From Jeotgalibacillus soli (lineage in GTDB: Bacteria; Bacillota; Bacilli; Bacillales; Jeotgalibacillaceae), in the NCBI RefSeq assembly GCF_000829435.1, contig NZ_JXRP01000006.1:248001-312000 (forward strand): 64,000 nt of DNA, given 5' to 3'. Made by a program: the position numbers and the translations under genes. The first letter of the stretch is position 1, and each line of letters starts with the position of its first letter. Positions 25,564 to 33,795 of this stretch are shown one piece after another. The notes under the pieces were generated by a model. The model worked only from the letters and a program-made list of their open reading frames with translations. It did not search any database and was not told where the DNA came from.

Positions 25564-26289
25564 ATGGGATTAAAAGCTATTGTCATTGATGATGAGCCCT
25601 TTAGCAGACAGGAGTTAATTTACTTGCTGGGAAACCATCAGGAAATTACGGTAATTGCTGAGGCCAGCTCCGCAGAACAAGGTCTTGAGCAAATATTAAA
25701 ATTTGAACCAAATGTACTTTTTCTTGATATTGAAATGACAGGTATGAATGGAATTGAACTCGCAAAAACGCTCCAAAAGCTTAAGCAGCCGCCCGTAGTT
25801 ATTTTTGCTACAGCCTACCCCGATTACGCCGTTAAAGCATTTCGGCTGGAGGCTGTTGATTATTTGCTAAAGCCTTTTGATGAAGAACAAATAGCAGAAA
25901 CGGTTCAACGACTTATCCAACTGGATAACCGAGAGAAGGTCAATCAATCCAAAGCATCAGCCGGGAAATTGGCTGTCCAGCTTGAAGATCGAATTTCATA
26001 TGTAAATCCAAAGGATATCATCTATATTTACCGTGAAGGAAGGGATTCATATCTAGTAACAGAAAGCGGCACTTTTACTTCCAAATTATTGTTAAAAGAG
26101 CTTGAACAGAAGCTTTCTCCCTATTCTTTTTTTCGTGTTCATAAAGGATATATTATTAATACAGAAAAGGTAGAAGAGCTTGTGTCTTGGAGTACAAGTG
26201 TTTATCAGCTTAAATTAAAAAATGTAGAAGAACAAATTCCAGTGAGCAGAAATTATGTAAAGGAGCTGCGAGACCATTTGGAACTATAG
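25564..26289 (+). CDS. lytT: LytT-type response regulator (LytTR DNA-binding)
   Basis: The 241-residue protein has a receiver domain (IVIDDEPFSRQELI, phospho-acceptor Asp in VLFLDIEMTGMNG, and Lys in VDYLLKPFDE). It ends in a LytTR DNA-binding domain (IIYIYREGRDSYLV through VSRNYVKELRDHL). It forms a two-component pair with the kinase just upstream. The likely target is the CstA-family gene downstream. Confidence 0.93.
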   Translation: MGLKAIVIDDEPFSRQELIYLLGNHQEITVIAEASSAEQGLEQILKFEPNVLFLDIEMTGMNGIELAKTLQKLKQPPVVIFATAYPDYAVKAFRLEAVDYLLKPFDEEQIAETVQRLIQLDNREKVNQSKASAGKLAVQLEDRISYVNPKDIIYIYREGRDSYLVTESGTFTSKLLLKELEQKLSPYSFFRVHKGYIINTEKVEELVSWSTSVYQLKLKNVEEQIPVSRNYVKELRDHLEL

Positions 26290-26381
26290 CTGTGCTTGTT
26301 AGTCATGATTTTTCACCTTTTAGTTCGAATTTTCCTCCTGATAATCCGAATATGTCCAAAATATGACCTTAATCGTTATAG

Positions 26382-26395
26382 TGAAAGCGTATTCA
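26382..26395 (+). promoter_or_regulatory. Putative CcpA cre site ahead of cstA
   Basis: TGAAAGCGTATTCA fits the core of the relaxed cre consensus WTGNAANCGNWNNCW except for the first base. It sits 22 bases before the start codon, where binding would block transcription. Carbon catabolite repression of CstA-type transporters is known in B. subtilis. Confidence 0.45.
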
Positions 26396-26416
26396 TTAAA
26401 TGAAGGAGGAACTTAT

Positions 26417-27880
26417 GTGATTACCTTTCTCGTATCTATTGCGATTTTAATTATCGGTTATTTTACGTATGGCAAATTTGTAGAAAAGGTTTTTGGTGTA
26501 AAAGAGGAACGGTTGACGCCGGCTTATACAAAAGCTGACGGCGTCGATTATGTTCCAATGAAAACATCAAAAAATTCATTGATACAGCTTCTTAATATCG
26601 CAGGGGTCGGCCCGATTTTTGGCCCGATAATGGGTGCGCTTTACGGTCCAGTTGCATTTATTTGGATTGTTGTTGGCTGTATTTTTGCCGGTGCGGTTCA
26701 TGATTATTTAACAGGAATGATCTCTATTCGTAATCGTGGAGCTCATTTACCGGAGCTTGCGGGTAAGTTTCTAGGAAAGGCATTTAAGCATGTCGTAAAT
26801 GCGTTTGCTATTCTTTTATTAATTCTTGTTGGTACGGTGTTTGTAACAGCGCCTGCAGCACTTATTGCGGATCTTACGCCGGCTTGGGTTTCGATGGGCG
26901 TGATCGTGACACTCATCTTTATTTATTATATTGCCGCAACGATGCTGCCAGTAGATAAAATCATTGGCCGTCTTTATCCGATTTTTGGTGCATTGCTGCT
27001 TATTAGTGCATTGGGGGTTGGCGGTGCACTTGTCGTACAGGGAGCTCCAATTCCAGAAATTTCACTAGAAAACATGCATCCTGGTGGTCTTGCAATTTTC
27101 CCTCTATTATTCCTAACCATTTCATGCGGTGCTTTATCTGGTTTCCATGCAACGCAGTCACCGATTATTTCAAGAACGACACAAAAAGAGAAACAAGGAC
27201 GTAAAATTTTCTATGGAATGATGATTCTTGAAGGGATTATCGCCATGATTTGGGCTGCAGCAGGTATGGCGATGTTCAGCGGACAAGAACTAAATGACAT
27301 TCTTGGGCCGGGCGGACCGGGGCCTGGAGCTGTTGTTAGTCAAGTATCGATTGCAGCACTTGGAGCAATCGGAGGTACACTGGCTATTCTTGGGGTTATT
27401 GTTTTGCCCATTACTTCGGGTGATACAGCATTTAGAAGTGCGCGTATGATCATTGCTGACTATCTCAATGTAAAACAAAAGAAAATTTTAAGCCGTCTTT
27501 GGATTGCAGCTCCTTTGTTTGTGATCTCGGTTGCATTAACGCAGATTGATTTTAACTTGCTATGGAGATATTTCTCTTGGGCAAATCAGTCTACAGCCAT
27601 GATCGCATTATGGGTTGGAGCGATGTATTTGGCGCTTCAAAGAAAGAATCACTGGATTGCCGTTGTACCGGCCGTCTTTATTACAATGGTCACATTCACC
27701 TATATTTTAAATGCTGAAATTGGTTTCCGTTTACCGATCCTCTATTCATATATAGGCGGTGCACTTATTACGATGGTCATTATCGTCACTTACTTTGTTG
27801 CTGTTCGCAGACGACTTGAAGCAAGTGAAGCTGGAATACGACCCATTCACGTGGATGATGATTTTGAAAAAACTGCTTAA
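26417..27880 (+). CDS. cstA: CstA family carbon starvation / pyruvate-type transporter
   Basis: This 487-residue integral membrane protein has about 14 hydrophobic segments and family motifs NIAGVGPIFGPIMGALYGP, FAGAVHDYLTGMISIRNRG and GFHATQSPIISRTT. It is the short CstA form without the long C-terminal region of E. coli CstA. The start is the GTG at 26417 after GGAGGAACTTAT; the longer frame has no ribosome site. Placement directly after lytST resembles enteric BtsSR/BtsT, where the transporter carries pyruvate. Peptide uptake is the older proposal. A cre-like site and terminator flank it. Confidence 0.88.
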   Translation: MITFLVSIAILIIGYFTYGKFVEKVFGVKEERLTPAYTKADGVDYVPMKTSKNSLIQLLNIAGVGPIFGPIMGALYGPVAFIWIVVGCIFAGAVHDYLTGMISIRNRGAHLPELAGKFLGKAFKHVVNAFAILLLILVGTVFVTAPAALIADLTPAWVSMGVIVTLIFIYYIAATMLPVDKIIGRLYPIFGALLLISALGVGGALVVQGAPIPEISLENMHPGGLAIFPLLFLTISCGALSGFHATQSPIISRTTQKEKQGRKIFYGMMILEGIIAMIWAAAGMAMFSGQELNDILGPGGPGPGAVVSQVSIAALGAIGGTLAILGVIVLPITSGDTAFRSARMIIADYLNVKQKKILSRLWIAAPLFVISVALTQIDFNLLWRYFSWANQSTAMIALWVGAMYLALQRKNHWIAVVPAVFITMVTFTYILNAEIGFRLPILYSYIGGALITMVIIVTYFVAVRRRLEASEAGIRPIHVDDDFEKTA

Positions 27881-27893
27881 TAGGCCATTCAAG

Positions 27894-27926
27894 GCTGTCT
27901 TCTCAGTGAAAGAGAAGGCAGTCATT
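27894..27926 (+). terminator. Terminator after cstA
   Basis: GCTGTCTTCTC pairs with GAGAAGGCAGTC (one wobble) across a 7-base loop, followed by ATTTTTTA. Confidence 0.8.
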
Positions 27927-28110
27927 TTTTATGCCCATTTTAAAAGCATCCATTCTTTCAGTTGGAAGGAGATTGCATCATAATAAAGGTGTGAAGGATC
28001 GATCGTTTGGGTATTATAAAGAGTAGACTAGATGTGTCAACTGCTCCGCCTTAATAATTCAGAATATTCGTTGTATTTATTTGGGAGAGTAGTAAGGAAG
28101 GCGGTTGTGC

Positions 28111-28272
28111 ATGGTAATTACGGACTGGATCTTTATTGTTGTAAGTGTCATTTGGATGATGGAATTTATCTGTTTTCGCAATCGAAATGTGAGTGGGACT
28201 GATTCACAGGAAAGACGCTCCTTCTCGTTTATGATGGATCCTTTAAATACAGTGGCAGATGGAACAAAATAG
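28111..28272 (+). CDS. Small putative membrane peptide
   Basis: This 53-codon frame encodes a single hydrophobic segment (VITDWIFIVVSVIWMMEFI) followed by a polar tail with RRSFSFMMDPL. An AAGGAAGG box lies 9-16 bases upstream, and a strong bidirectional terminator follows about 60 bases after the stop. I do not recognise the family. It could be chance coding, but the start signals and hydrophobic profile are reasonable. Confidence 0.45.
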   Translation: MVITDWIFIVVSVIWMMEFICFRNRNVSGTDSQERRSFSFMMDPLNTVADGTK

Positions 28273-28328
28273 CATTTAAACATGAGCCTTCCGTTGTATC
28301 AGGTACTTCATAATAAAAGACAAGAAAA

Positions 28329-28366
28329 AAATCTGTGATGAAGCAGAGCGGCTTCATCACAGATTT
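28329..28366. terminator. Bidirectional terminator next to the AI-2E transporter gene
   Basis: AAATCTGTGATGAAGC pairs perfectly with GCTTCATCACAGATTT, a 16-bp stem with a 6-base loop and A/T runs on both sides. Confidence 0.9.
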
Positions 28367-29524
28367 TTATTGTATCTTTTCATATGGCTCTGCTGCATAT
28401 TTATTGTATCTTCTTCTAAACAAGAAATAGATGTGTGTAACGATAATCTTTAATAGGGCATAGCCTGGAATCCCTAAAACAACCCCAACTACACCAAACA
28501 AATGACCGGCAGTTAACAGGACAAAAATGATGGTAATAGGATGGATGTGTAAATTTTTTCCCATAATCTGCGGTGAAATGAGTTTGCCTTCCAATAGCTG
28601 TACGACTGTCCATACAATGACTAATTTCACAAGCATAAATGGCGAGGTGACGATGGCAATAATTATAGCTGGTGTAATGGCAATGATTGGCCCGAGATAG
28701 GGAACGACACTGGTTACCATTGCAATGGAAGCGAGTAAAAGAGCGTAATCCATTCCGATGATCAGGAACCCGATGTAAATCATGACGCCAATACAGAAAG
28801 CAACCATTAGCTGCCCTTGAATATACGAGCTTAGCTGACGATCCATTTGTTTTAGCAAATCTGCTGTGTCCTCACGCATCGATGGAGGTAAAAGTTTAAT
28901 TACATAGCGAGGGAGCTTTTCCCCGTCCTTTAATAAATAAAAAAGGATGAAAGGGAAGGTAACGAGCCCAAGAACAAAGTCTGTAATCGTTGAAATCAAG
29001 CTAGTAACACCCGTTAGCGTTTGGTTAAATACATTTGATACACTTTCAGGAAGTGATCGAATTAAATCATTTGATTCCAAAGAAAAATCCTGAAAATATG
29101 TATTTAATACGGAATTATTTACGAAATTGTTTATACTTTGAATCATCTGATTTAAATAATTCGGAAATTCCATGATTAAATTTTCAAATTGAGTTCGTAA
29201 AAACGGAACGATCGCAACAATTATGATTGTAATTAACCCTGCAAGAAATAGGAATATGATTAAAATTCCCCAAACACGCGGAATCTTTGCTTTTTCCAGC
29301 AGACGTAATATTGGCCTAAGCAAATAAAATGCGATTAAAGCCAGAACAACGGGGAAAACAACCGTTTGTACAAAAACAATAATTGGTGCAAAGATAAACG
29401 AAATGTAAGAGTAAACCCAAATGGTAAACCCTAATAAAAGGATAAGAAGGATTAAGAAGAGGATATTTTGTCCTCCTAAAAATCGAATAAAAGGGGTAGA
29501 AAAATTAAATTTTGGCTTTTCCAC
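28367..29524 (-). CDS. AI-2E family transporter
   Basis: The 385-residue protein has the family layout: paired N-terminal helices, a loop region of about 120 residues, then further helices with PYLGPIIAITPAIIIAIVTSP and LEGKLISPQIMGKNLHIHP. That last block is diagnostic. Members are exporters of uncertain substrate; E. coli TqsA was linked to autoinducer 2, others to Na+/H+ exchange. The start is GTG with GGAGGGAG upstream. It is monocistronic. Confidence 0.88.
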   Translation of the reverse strand: MEKPKFNFSTPFIRFLGGQNILFLILLILLLGFTIWVYSYISFIFAPIIVFVQTVVFPVVLALIAFYLLRPILRLLEKAKIPRVWGILIIFLFLAGLITIIIVAIVPFLRTQFENLIMEFPNYLNQMIQSINNFVNNSVLNTYFQDFSLESNDLIRSLPESVSNVFNQTLTGVTSLISTITDFVLGLVTFPFILFYLLKDGEKLPRYVIKLLPPSMREDTADLLKQMDRQLSSYIQGQLMVAFCIGVMIYIGFLIIGMDYALLLASIAMVTSVVPYLGPIIAITPAIIIAIVTSPFMLVKLVIVWTVVQLLEGKLISPQIMGKNLHIHPITIIFVLLTAGHLFGVVGVVLGIPGYALLKIIVTHIYFLFRRRYNKYAAEPYEKIQ

Positions 29525-29596
29525 TTAAATCTCCCTCCAAGGCTTTACATCGACCAAAGTACGTACTATATATTGTCCACCTAATAAAAAAAGATG

Positions 29597-30441
29597 TCAA
29601 GAATGAGAGGGGTTAGCCCGGTAATCATAGTAATCCTGTGCGTGATAGACGATAAATCCACAAGATTTATACAAATTTAATGTATGCTCATGATCCGCAT
29701 GAATTTCTAAATGAATATTCCTATTTGACTTTGATTCAATCTCAAGAACCTGCTGCAGGGCACTGCGTCCGATTCCTCGTCCTTGATATTCCGGCAAAAT
29801 AGCAAAGCCGTATATCCACAGGAGCTTCCCGATTTGCTGAACACGCAGCTTTTCAACCGCTTTCTCTTTCGATTCTACAATATAAAAAGACTGTCCGCTC
29901 TCTTTTTGAGTCTTGCGCCAAAAGAACTCTGGGTCTTCTTTTGACAGATGAAAGGCTTCTATGATCTAATTGGATTTCAATAGATCGATCCTTTGGAGCT
30001 GCTTTTCTAATTGTTGCCTGGTCAGTCGGTTCAAAGAATTTTTCTTCCCACTTCATCTGGTATTCTGTAAATGTATATGAACAGGAGATTTTTTTCAAAA
30101 ACACTTTTCCCGAGCCGAGTATGATGCGCGGGACAATTCAATAAAATCCGTTCGCTTTTTTTCATGGACAGCTGTTCCGTGGCATATGTAAAAAGCTCTG
30201 TAAAAATCCCTTCTCTGCGGTAATCAGGGTGAACCATTCCGCATACTTTTGTTGTCCTTCCAAATGAGTATAAACCGAAAAAGCCAGTTGATTTTTTCTC
30301 CCGATGCGACTGTGGGATGGATGACCTCTTTGGATGATCCAACGAGAGCTACTCCTCGTTCAGCTTTAGCTGAATATCATCATGTTTCTCGCAAATTTCT
30401 TTTAACTCTGCAAGGTGGTGTCTTTCTTTGTCAGATAGCAT
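29597..30441 (-). pseudogene. Disrupted tandem GNAT acetyltransferase
   Basis: Three fragments on the minus strand make up one protein with two GNAT-like halves. The first starts at 30441 after AAGGAG (MLSDKERHHLAELKEICEKH), meets an in-frame TAG at 30349-30351 and continues as FFGLYSFGRTTKVCGMVHPD. A frame change near 30090-30104 leads to FTEYQMKWEEKF. A second change near 29960 leads to the C-terminal acetyl-CoA site (LPEYQGRGIGRSALQQVL) and GFIVYHAQDYYDY end. Three separate lesions make this a pseudogene rather than a sequencing error. The former substrate is unknown. Confidence 0.85.
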
Positions 30442-30620
30442 ATTCCCACTCCTTGAACATTCAATTGCTGCATAATGTTAGCGGTTATAATAGAAGCTCA
30501 CTTTCAATTTCTATTATGACAGGGATAGGAAATCTTGACGCGTGAGGCTAACAAATTATTCAATAAAATAATGAATTTAAATGTGGTTTACAAACGATAC
30601 ATCGAGAAACATAAAGCGGA

Positions 30621-30646
30621 CAGTCCCTCTGTTTTACCAGGGACTG
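30621..30646 (-). terminator. Terminator of the BCCT transporter gene
   Basis: CAGTCCCT pairs with AGGGACTG across a 10-base loop, just beyond the stop codon on the minus strand. The T-tract is weak. Confidence 0.55.
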
Positions 30647-30657
30647 CCCGTAATCTT

Positions 30658-32187
30658 TTAGTCTATTGTTTTATTTCTCTTCTGTCTTGGAAACTCTTTT
30701 CGCAAAAGTTTAAATAGAGTGTAGACCATTAAAATTAATATAATTGTAAACGGTAGAGCGGATACGAGAGAGGCGGTTTGCAAGCCTTCTAAACCGCTTG
30801 CAACTAATAAAACAGCAGCAATGGAACCGATCAGAACGCCCCAAACAATACGTACGAACATTGAAGGATTTATGCTTCCGCCTGTCGTCATACTGCTAAT
30901 AATATAAGTAGCAGAATCCGCGGAGGTAATTAAAAAGGTCAATATTAGAAGAATCATGAATAAGGAAGTGATCATGCTTAATGGAAGCTGATCAAAGGTT
31001 ACAAATATAGCACTTGTTACATCATTATTAACTGCTTCTGCGATAGATGTGCCATTAAATAAATCGAAATGAAAGGCTGTTCCTCCAAAAACGGCAATCC
31101 ATAAAAGAGCGATAGCTGGCGGCACGATCAAAACGCCGACAATAAATTCTCTAATCGTTCTCCCCCGTGATACTCTCGCTATAAATGCTCCTACAAAAGG
31201 CGACCAGGCAATGGCCCAAGCCCAATAAAAAACGGTCCAATCATATATCCATGTTCCGCCTTGATAAGGGGTTAAACGAAGACTGTAACGAATAAAATTT
31301 GTTAAATAATCCCCCAAGCCTAGAGTAAATGTTTCTAGTATAAAGATAGTGGGCCCAGTGATAAAGACAAAAAGCATAAAGGCAAGGGCGGCAGCAAGAT
31401 TAAAATTACTTAACCATCGAATCCCTTTATCAATTCCTGTTACAGCTGAAGTGAGGAATAGTGCGGTTAAAACAATCATAATGATAACCTGTACCTGCGG
31501 TGTATTAGGCACACCCAATACATTGTTCAGTCCGCCATTAATTTGTAAAACGCCTAAGCCAACTGATGTAGCAACCCCCATAACGGTTGCGATAACAGCG
31601 AAAATATCAATAGATTGATTAAGTGTGTTTTTATAACGTCTTTCTTTGATTAGCGGGGATAAGCTTGTTGAAATTAGTCCGTTTTCTTTTTTTCTAAATT
31701 GAAAATAAGCAATAATTAATCCGACGATTGCAAATACAGACCATTGACTGACTCCCCAGTGAAAAAATGAATAGCCCATAGCAAGCCTTGCTGCTTCTTC
31801 TGTTAACGGTTCTGTTGATTGATAGGGTGTATTGAAGAAATGACTCATTGGTTCTGCAACTCCCCAGAAAACGAGCCCAACCCCGAAACCTGCTGAAAAC
31901 AACATGCCGATCCAAGTGAAAAATGGATATTCAGGCCGTTCATCATCACCGCCGAGGCGAACCCGACCATAACGGGTTAAAGCAAGAAATAAAAGGAAGA
32001 GAACGAAAATAAATACAGATAAGAGGTAAAGCCAGCCAAAGGAACGGGTAGTAAATTTAAATGCAGCATTAGCACCTGCAGCAAATAAAGAAGGTGCTAA
32101 TGCACCGATTAAGACAAGAATTCCAACCACAATGGAGGAAATCCAAAATACCCGATTTAATGATCTTTTTTCCGATGAATTTTTCAT
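30658..32187 (-). CDS. BCCT family betaine/carnitine/choline transporter (OpuD/BetL-like)
   Basis: The 509-residue protein has 12 predicted membrane helices. The BCCT signature region is present as DWTVFYWAWAIAWSPFVGAFIARVSRGRTIREF, along with MLFSAGFGVGLVFWGVAEPM. BCCT carriers of this type import glycine betaine or related compatible solutes with Na+ and act in osmoprotection. An AAAGGAG box precedes the ATG. Together with mscL at 22.8 kb it gives the cell both arms of osmotic adjustment. The exact solute is not determinable. Confidence 0.9.
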   Translation of the reverse strand: MKNSSEKRSLNRVFWISSIVVGILVLIGALAPSLFAAGANAAFKFTTRSFGWLYLLSVFIFVLFLLFLALTRYGRVRLGGDDERPEYPFFTWIGMLFSAGFGVGLVFWGVAEPMSHFFNTPYQSTEPLTEEAARLAMGYSFFHWGVSQWSVFAIVGLIIAYFQFRKKENGLISTSLSPLIKERRYKNTLNQSIDIFAVIATVMGVATSVGLGVLQINGGLNNVLGVPNTPQVQVIIMIVLTALFLTSAVTGIDKGIRWLSNFNLAAALAFMLFVFITGPTIFILETFTLGLGDYLTNFIRYSLRLTPYQGGTWIYDWTVFYWAWAIAWSPFVGAFIARVSRGRTIREFIVGVLIVPPAIALLWIAVFGGTAFHFDLFNGTSIAEAVNNDVTSAIFVTFDQLPLSMITSLFMILLILTFLITSADSATYIISSMTTGGSINPSMFVRIVWGVLIGSIAAVLLVASGLEGLQTASLVSALPFTIILILMVYTLFKLLRKEFPRQKRNKTID

Positions 32188-32284
32188 GTGTGCTCCTTTC
32201 TTGTGTAGACGCAGGATAAATTACCTACCAAACTTTGTATCTTATTTCCCTATTTGAAAAATAAATAAACGAAAGAATAAAGGA

Positions 32285-32311
32285 GTTTTTATAAATATGA
32301 TGCCGGGGTAT
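32285..32311 (+). promoter_or_regulatory. Possible SigB-type promoter of the methyltransferase gene
   Basis: GTTTTT and GGGTAT are separated by 15 bases, similar to the SigB consensus GTTTAA-N13-15-GGGWAW. The -35 match is partial. Confidence 0.35.
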
Positions 32312-32369
32312 AAAGAGAAAGATAAGTGAAATTAAAGCAGCTATGTCCTGTATTGAGGGGGAGAAAAGC

Positions 32370-32969
32370 ATGAAAGTACCTTTTTTTCATCAATTTAGCC
32401 GGCCAAAGGGGATATTAGGAAGGTTTGCTGGAGCGATTATGTCTCTAGAAAACAGAAAGCTGAATGTATGGACAATCGGCTGTTTGGATCTTGTGGCAAA
32501 TGATCGCGTGCTAGAAATCGGCTATGGTCCTGGATTTGCGATGAAACGAATGCTTGAAGGCCATAAGAACCTATATGTCGATGGAATTGATTCTTCAGAA
32601 GTCATGTTCAACCAGGCAGCCAACCGTATTAAACCGTTTATTCAAAGTGGGCGCGCCCGTGTTATTCAGGGCAAAGTAGAGCATCTATATTTACCATTAT
32701 CTCATTATGATAAAATCCTTTCTGTTAACAACTACACAATTTGGGGTAACCGAAAGCATGCTCTTTCTTGTTTATATGGTGCTTTAAAGGAAGGCGGGAG
32801 AATTGCAATAACGATACAGCCAAGAGAAGATACAGCAAGCCCGACAATGACAAAAATGATGGCCAGTGATCTCTATCATTCCTTAGAAGAGGCTGGCTTC
32901 ACTCGCGTCTCGATTTCCTATCGCAGAATTTTTCCCGAGCTTGCTGTATGTGCAGTAGGATTTAAATAG
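32370..32969 (+). CDS. Class I SAM-dependent methyltransferase
   Basis: The protein (199 aa) has the SAM-binding motif VLEIGYGPGFAMKRM near residue 50, then VDGIDSSEVMFNQA and a typical EGGRIAITIQPRED strand. It resembles small-molecule or phospholipid methyltransferases of the UbiE/Methyltransf_11 type. The start at 32370 follows GAGGGGGAGAAA. Its 3' end overlaps the convergent NTPase gene by eight bases. The substrate is unknown. Confidence 0.82.
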   Translation: MKVPFFHQFSRPKGILGRFAGAIMSLENRKLNVWTIGCLDLVANDRVLEIGYGPGFAMKRMLEGHKNLYVDGIDSSEVMFNQAANRIKPFIQSGRARVIQGKVEHLYLPLSHYDKILSVNNYTIWGNRKHALSCLYGALKEGGRIAITIQPREDTASPTMTKMMASDLYHSLEEAGFTRVSISYRRIFPELAVCAVGFK

Positions 32970-33480
32970 AGGAAGGTCTCATCTGTTGAAGCCATTTTTT
33001 TGTTTCTTTTGGAGAAGATAAAATAATGATGTTTTTTTCATTTTTTAAACCCTCAAGCTTATTAAAAATTCGGGGAGCCTTTTGATCGGGATAATGCCAA
33101 ATCCAGCGCAGGAAATCAAGATCCAATTTTTCTGGACAGCCCTCTCCCATATCAGGTCTTGTTTTACCATGATAGGTAATTCTTCTTTTGATAGCTCTTG
33201 CTAGACATAACCAGCGAGAATAGTTAAGAAAGATCACAGTATCTGCCTCTTTTATTCGAAGGTCCATCGTTGAACCGAAGTTTCCATCCATAATCCATTG
33301 CTCTTTTTTCATGATCCCAAGCAATTTTTCCTGGAAATATGATTTTAACGATGGAGTCCAGCCTGGATTCCAAAATAATGCATCCAAATGATAAACGGGG
33401 ATTTGCAATTGTTCTCCTAATTGTTTTGATAAAGTAGATTTTCCAGCTCCACCTGAACCGATAATAATAATTTTCTGCAT
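32962..33480 (-). CDS. P-loop NTPase, FlaR-like (topology modulation / adenylate kinase-like)
   Basis: This 172-residue protein begins with the Walker A motif IIIIGSGGAGKSTLSKQLG and has YHLDALFWNPGW, MDGNFGSTMDLRI and VIFLNYSRWLCLARAIKRR. These fit proteins annotated as FlaR or DNA topology modulation protein, which have a nucleoside-kinase fold. The real reaction is not established. The GGGGGACACC ribosome site is close to the ATG. It is convergent with the methyltransferase gene. Confidence 0.78.
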   Translation of the reverse strand: MQKIIIIGSGGAGKSTLSKQLGEQLQIPVYHLDALFWNPGWTPSLKSYFQEKLLGIMKKEQWIMDGNFGSTMDLRIKEADTVIFLNYSRWLCLARAIKRRITYHGKTRPDMGEGCPEKLDLDFLRWIWHYPDQKAPRIFNKLEGLKNEKNIIILSSPKETKKWLQQMRPSSI

Positions 33481-33548
33481 GAAGGTGTCCCCCTTATTAA
33501 TTCAGCATAGAATAAGTTTATCAAAGATAAGAGCGTTGTAAAAAGTAA

Positions 33549-33578
33549 TTTACAAATGATTTCCTTTTAGACTATAAT
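33549..33578 (+). promoter_or_regulatory. SigA promoter of the rsgA leader
   Basis: TTTACA and TATAAT are separated by 18 bases. Transcription should start near 33585, about 210 bases before the rsgA start codon, giving a long leader. Confidence 0.7.
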
Positions 33579-33610
33579 AACAATCAAATAGATGGAAAGG
33601 GTGATGTGTC

Positions 33611-33682
33611 ATGAAAAAGCTAAATGAATGGTTCATTGTTGATTCGTGTATACAACCCGTATGGTCTTTGCGCCATCCATAA
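33611..33682 (+). CDS. Putative leader peptide (uORF) ahead of rsgA
   Basis: A 23-codon frame (MKKLNEWFIVDSC, ending WSLRHP) starts with an ATG eight bases after AAAGGGTGATG. It lies wholly inside the rsgA leader, between the promoter and the terminator. Codons 12-17 overlap a segment (33646-33659) complementary to the 5' half of the downstream terminator. This suggests that ribosome position on the uORF controls read-through. No family match is claimed. Confidence 0.5.
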   Translation: MKKLNEWFIVDSCIQPVWSLRHP

Positions 33683-33751
33683 GTGGATCGTTTGTCTTGT
33701 TTTGCCTGTTTTTTGCATGCATAAACAGTGAATCCGCGGGTCTGTGTACAC
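33646..33751 (+). promoter_or_regulatory. Candidate antiterminator pairing in the rsgA leader
   Basis: GTGTATACAACCCG (33646-33659, inside the uORF) can pair with CGGGTCTGTGTACAC (33737-33751) with one bulge and one wobble. The second segment includes the 5' arm end and loop of the terminator, so the two structures exclude each other. Confidence 0.5.
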
Positions 33752-33768
33752 ACAGTCCGCGGATTTTT
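33731..33768 (+). terminator. Leader terminator (attenuator) upstream of rsgA
   Basis: AATCCGCGG pairs perfectly with CCGCGGATT, with an inner CTGTG/CACAG stem, and is followed by TTTTT. It ends 28 bases before the rsgA start codon, which is preceded by its own AGGAGG, so it must be bypassed for expression. Confidence 0.85.
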
Positions 33769-33795
33769 CATGTTTAAAAACAGGAGGAAACTACA

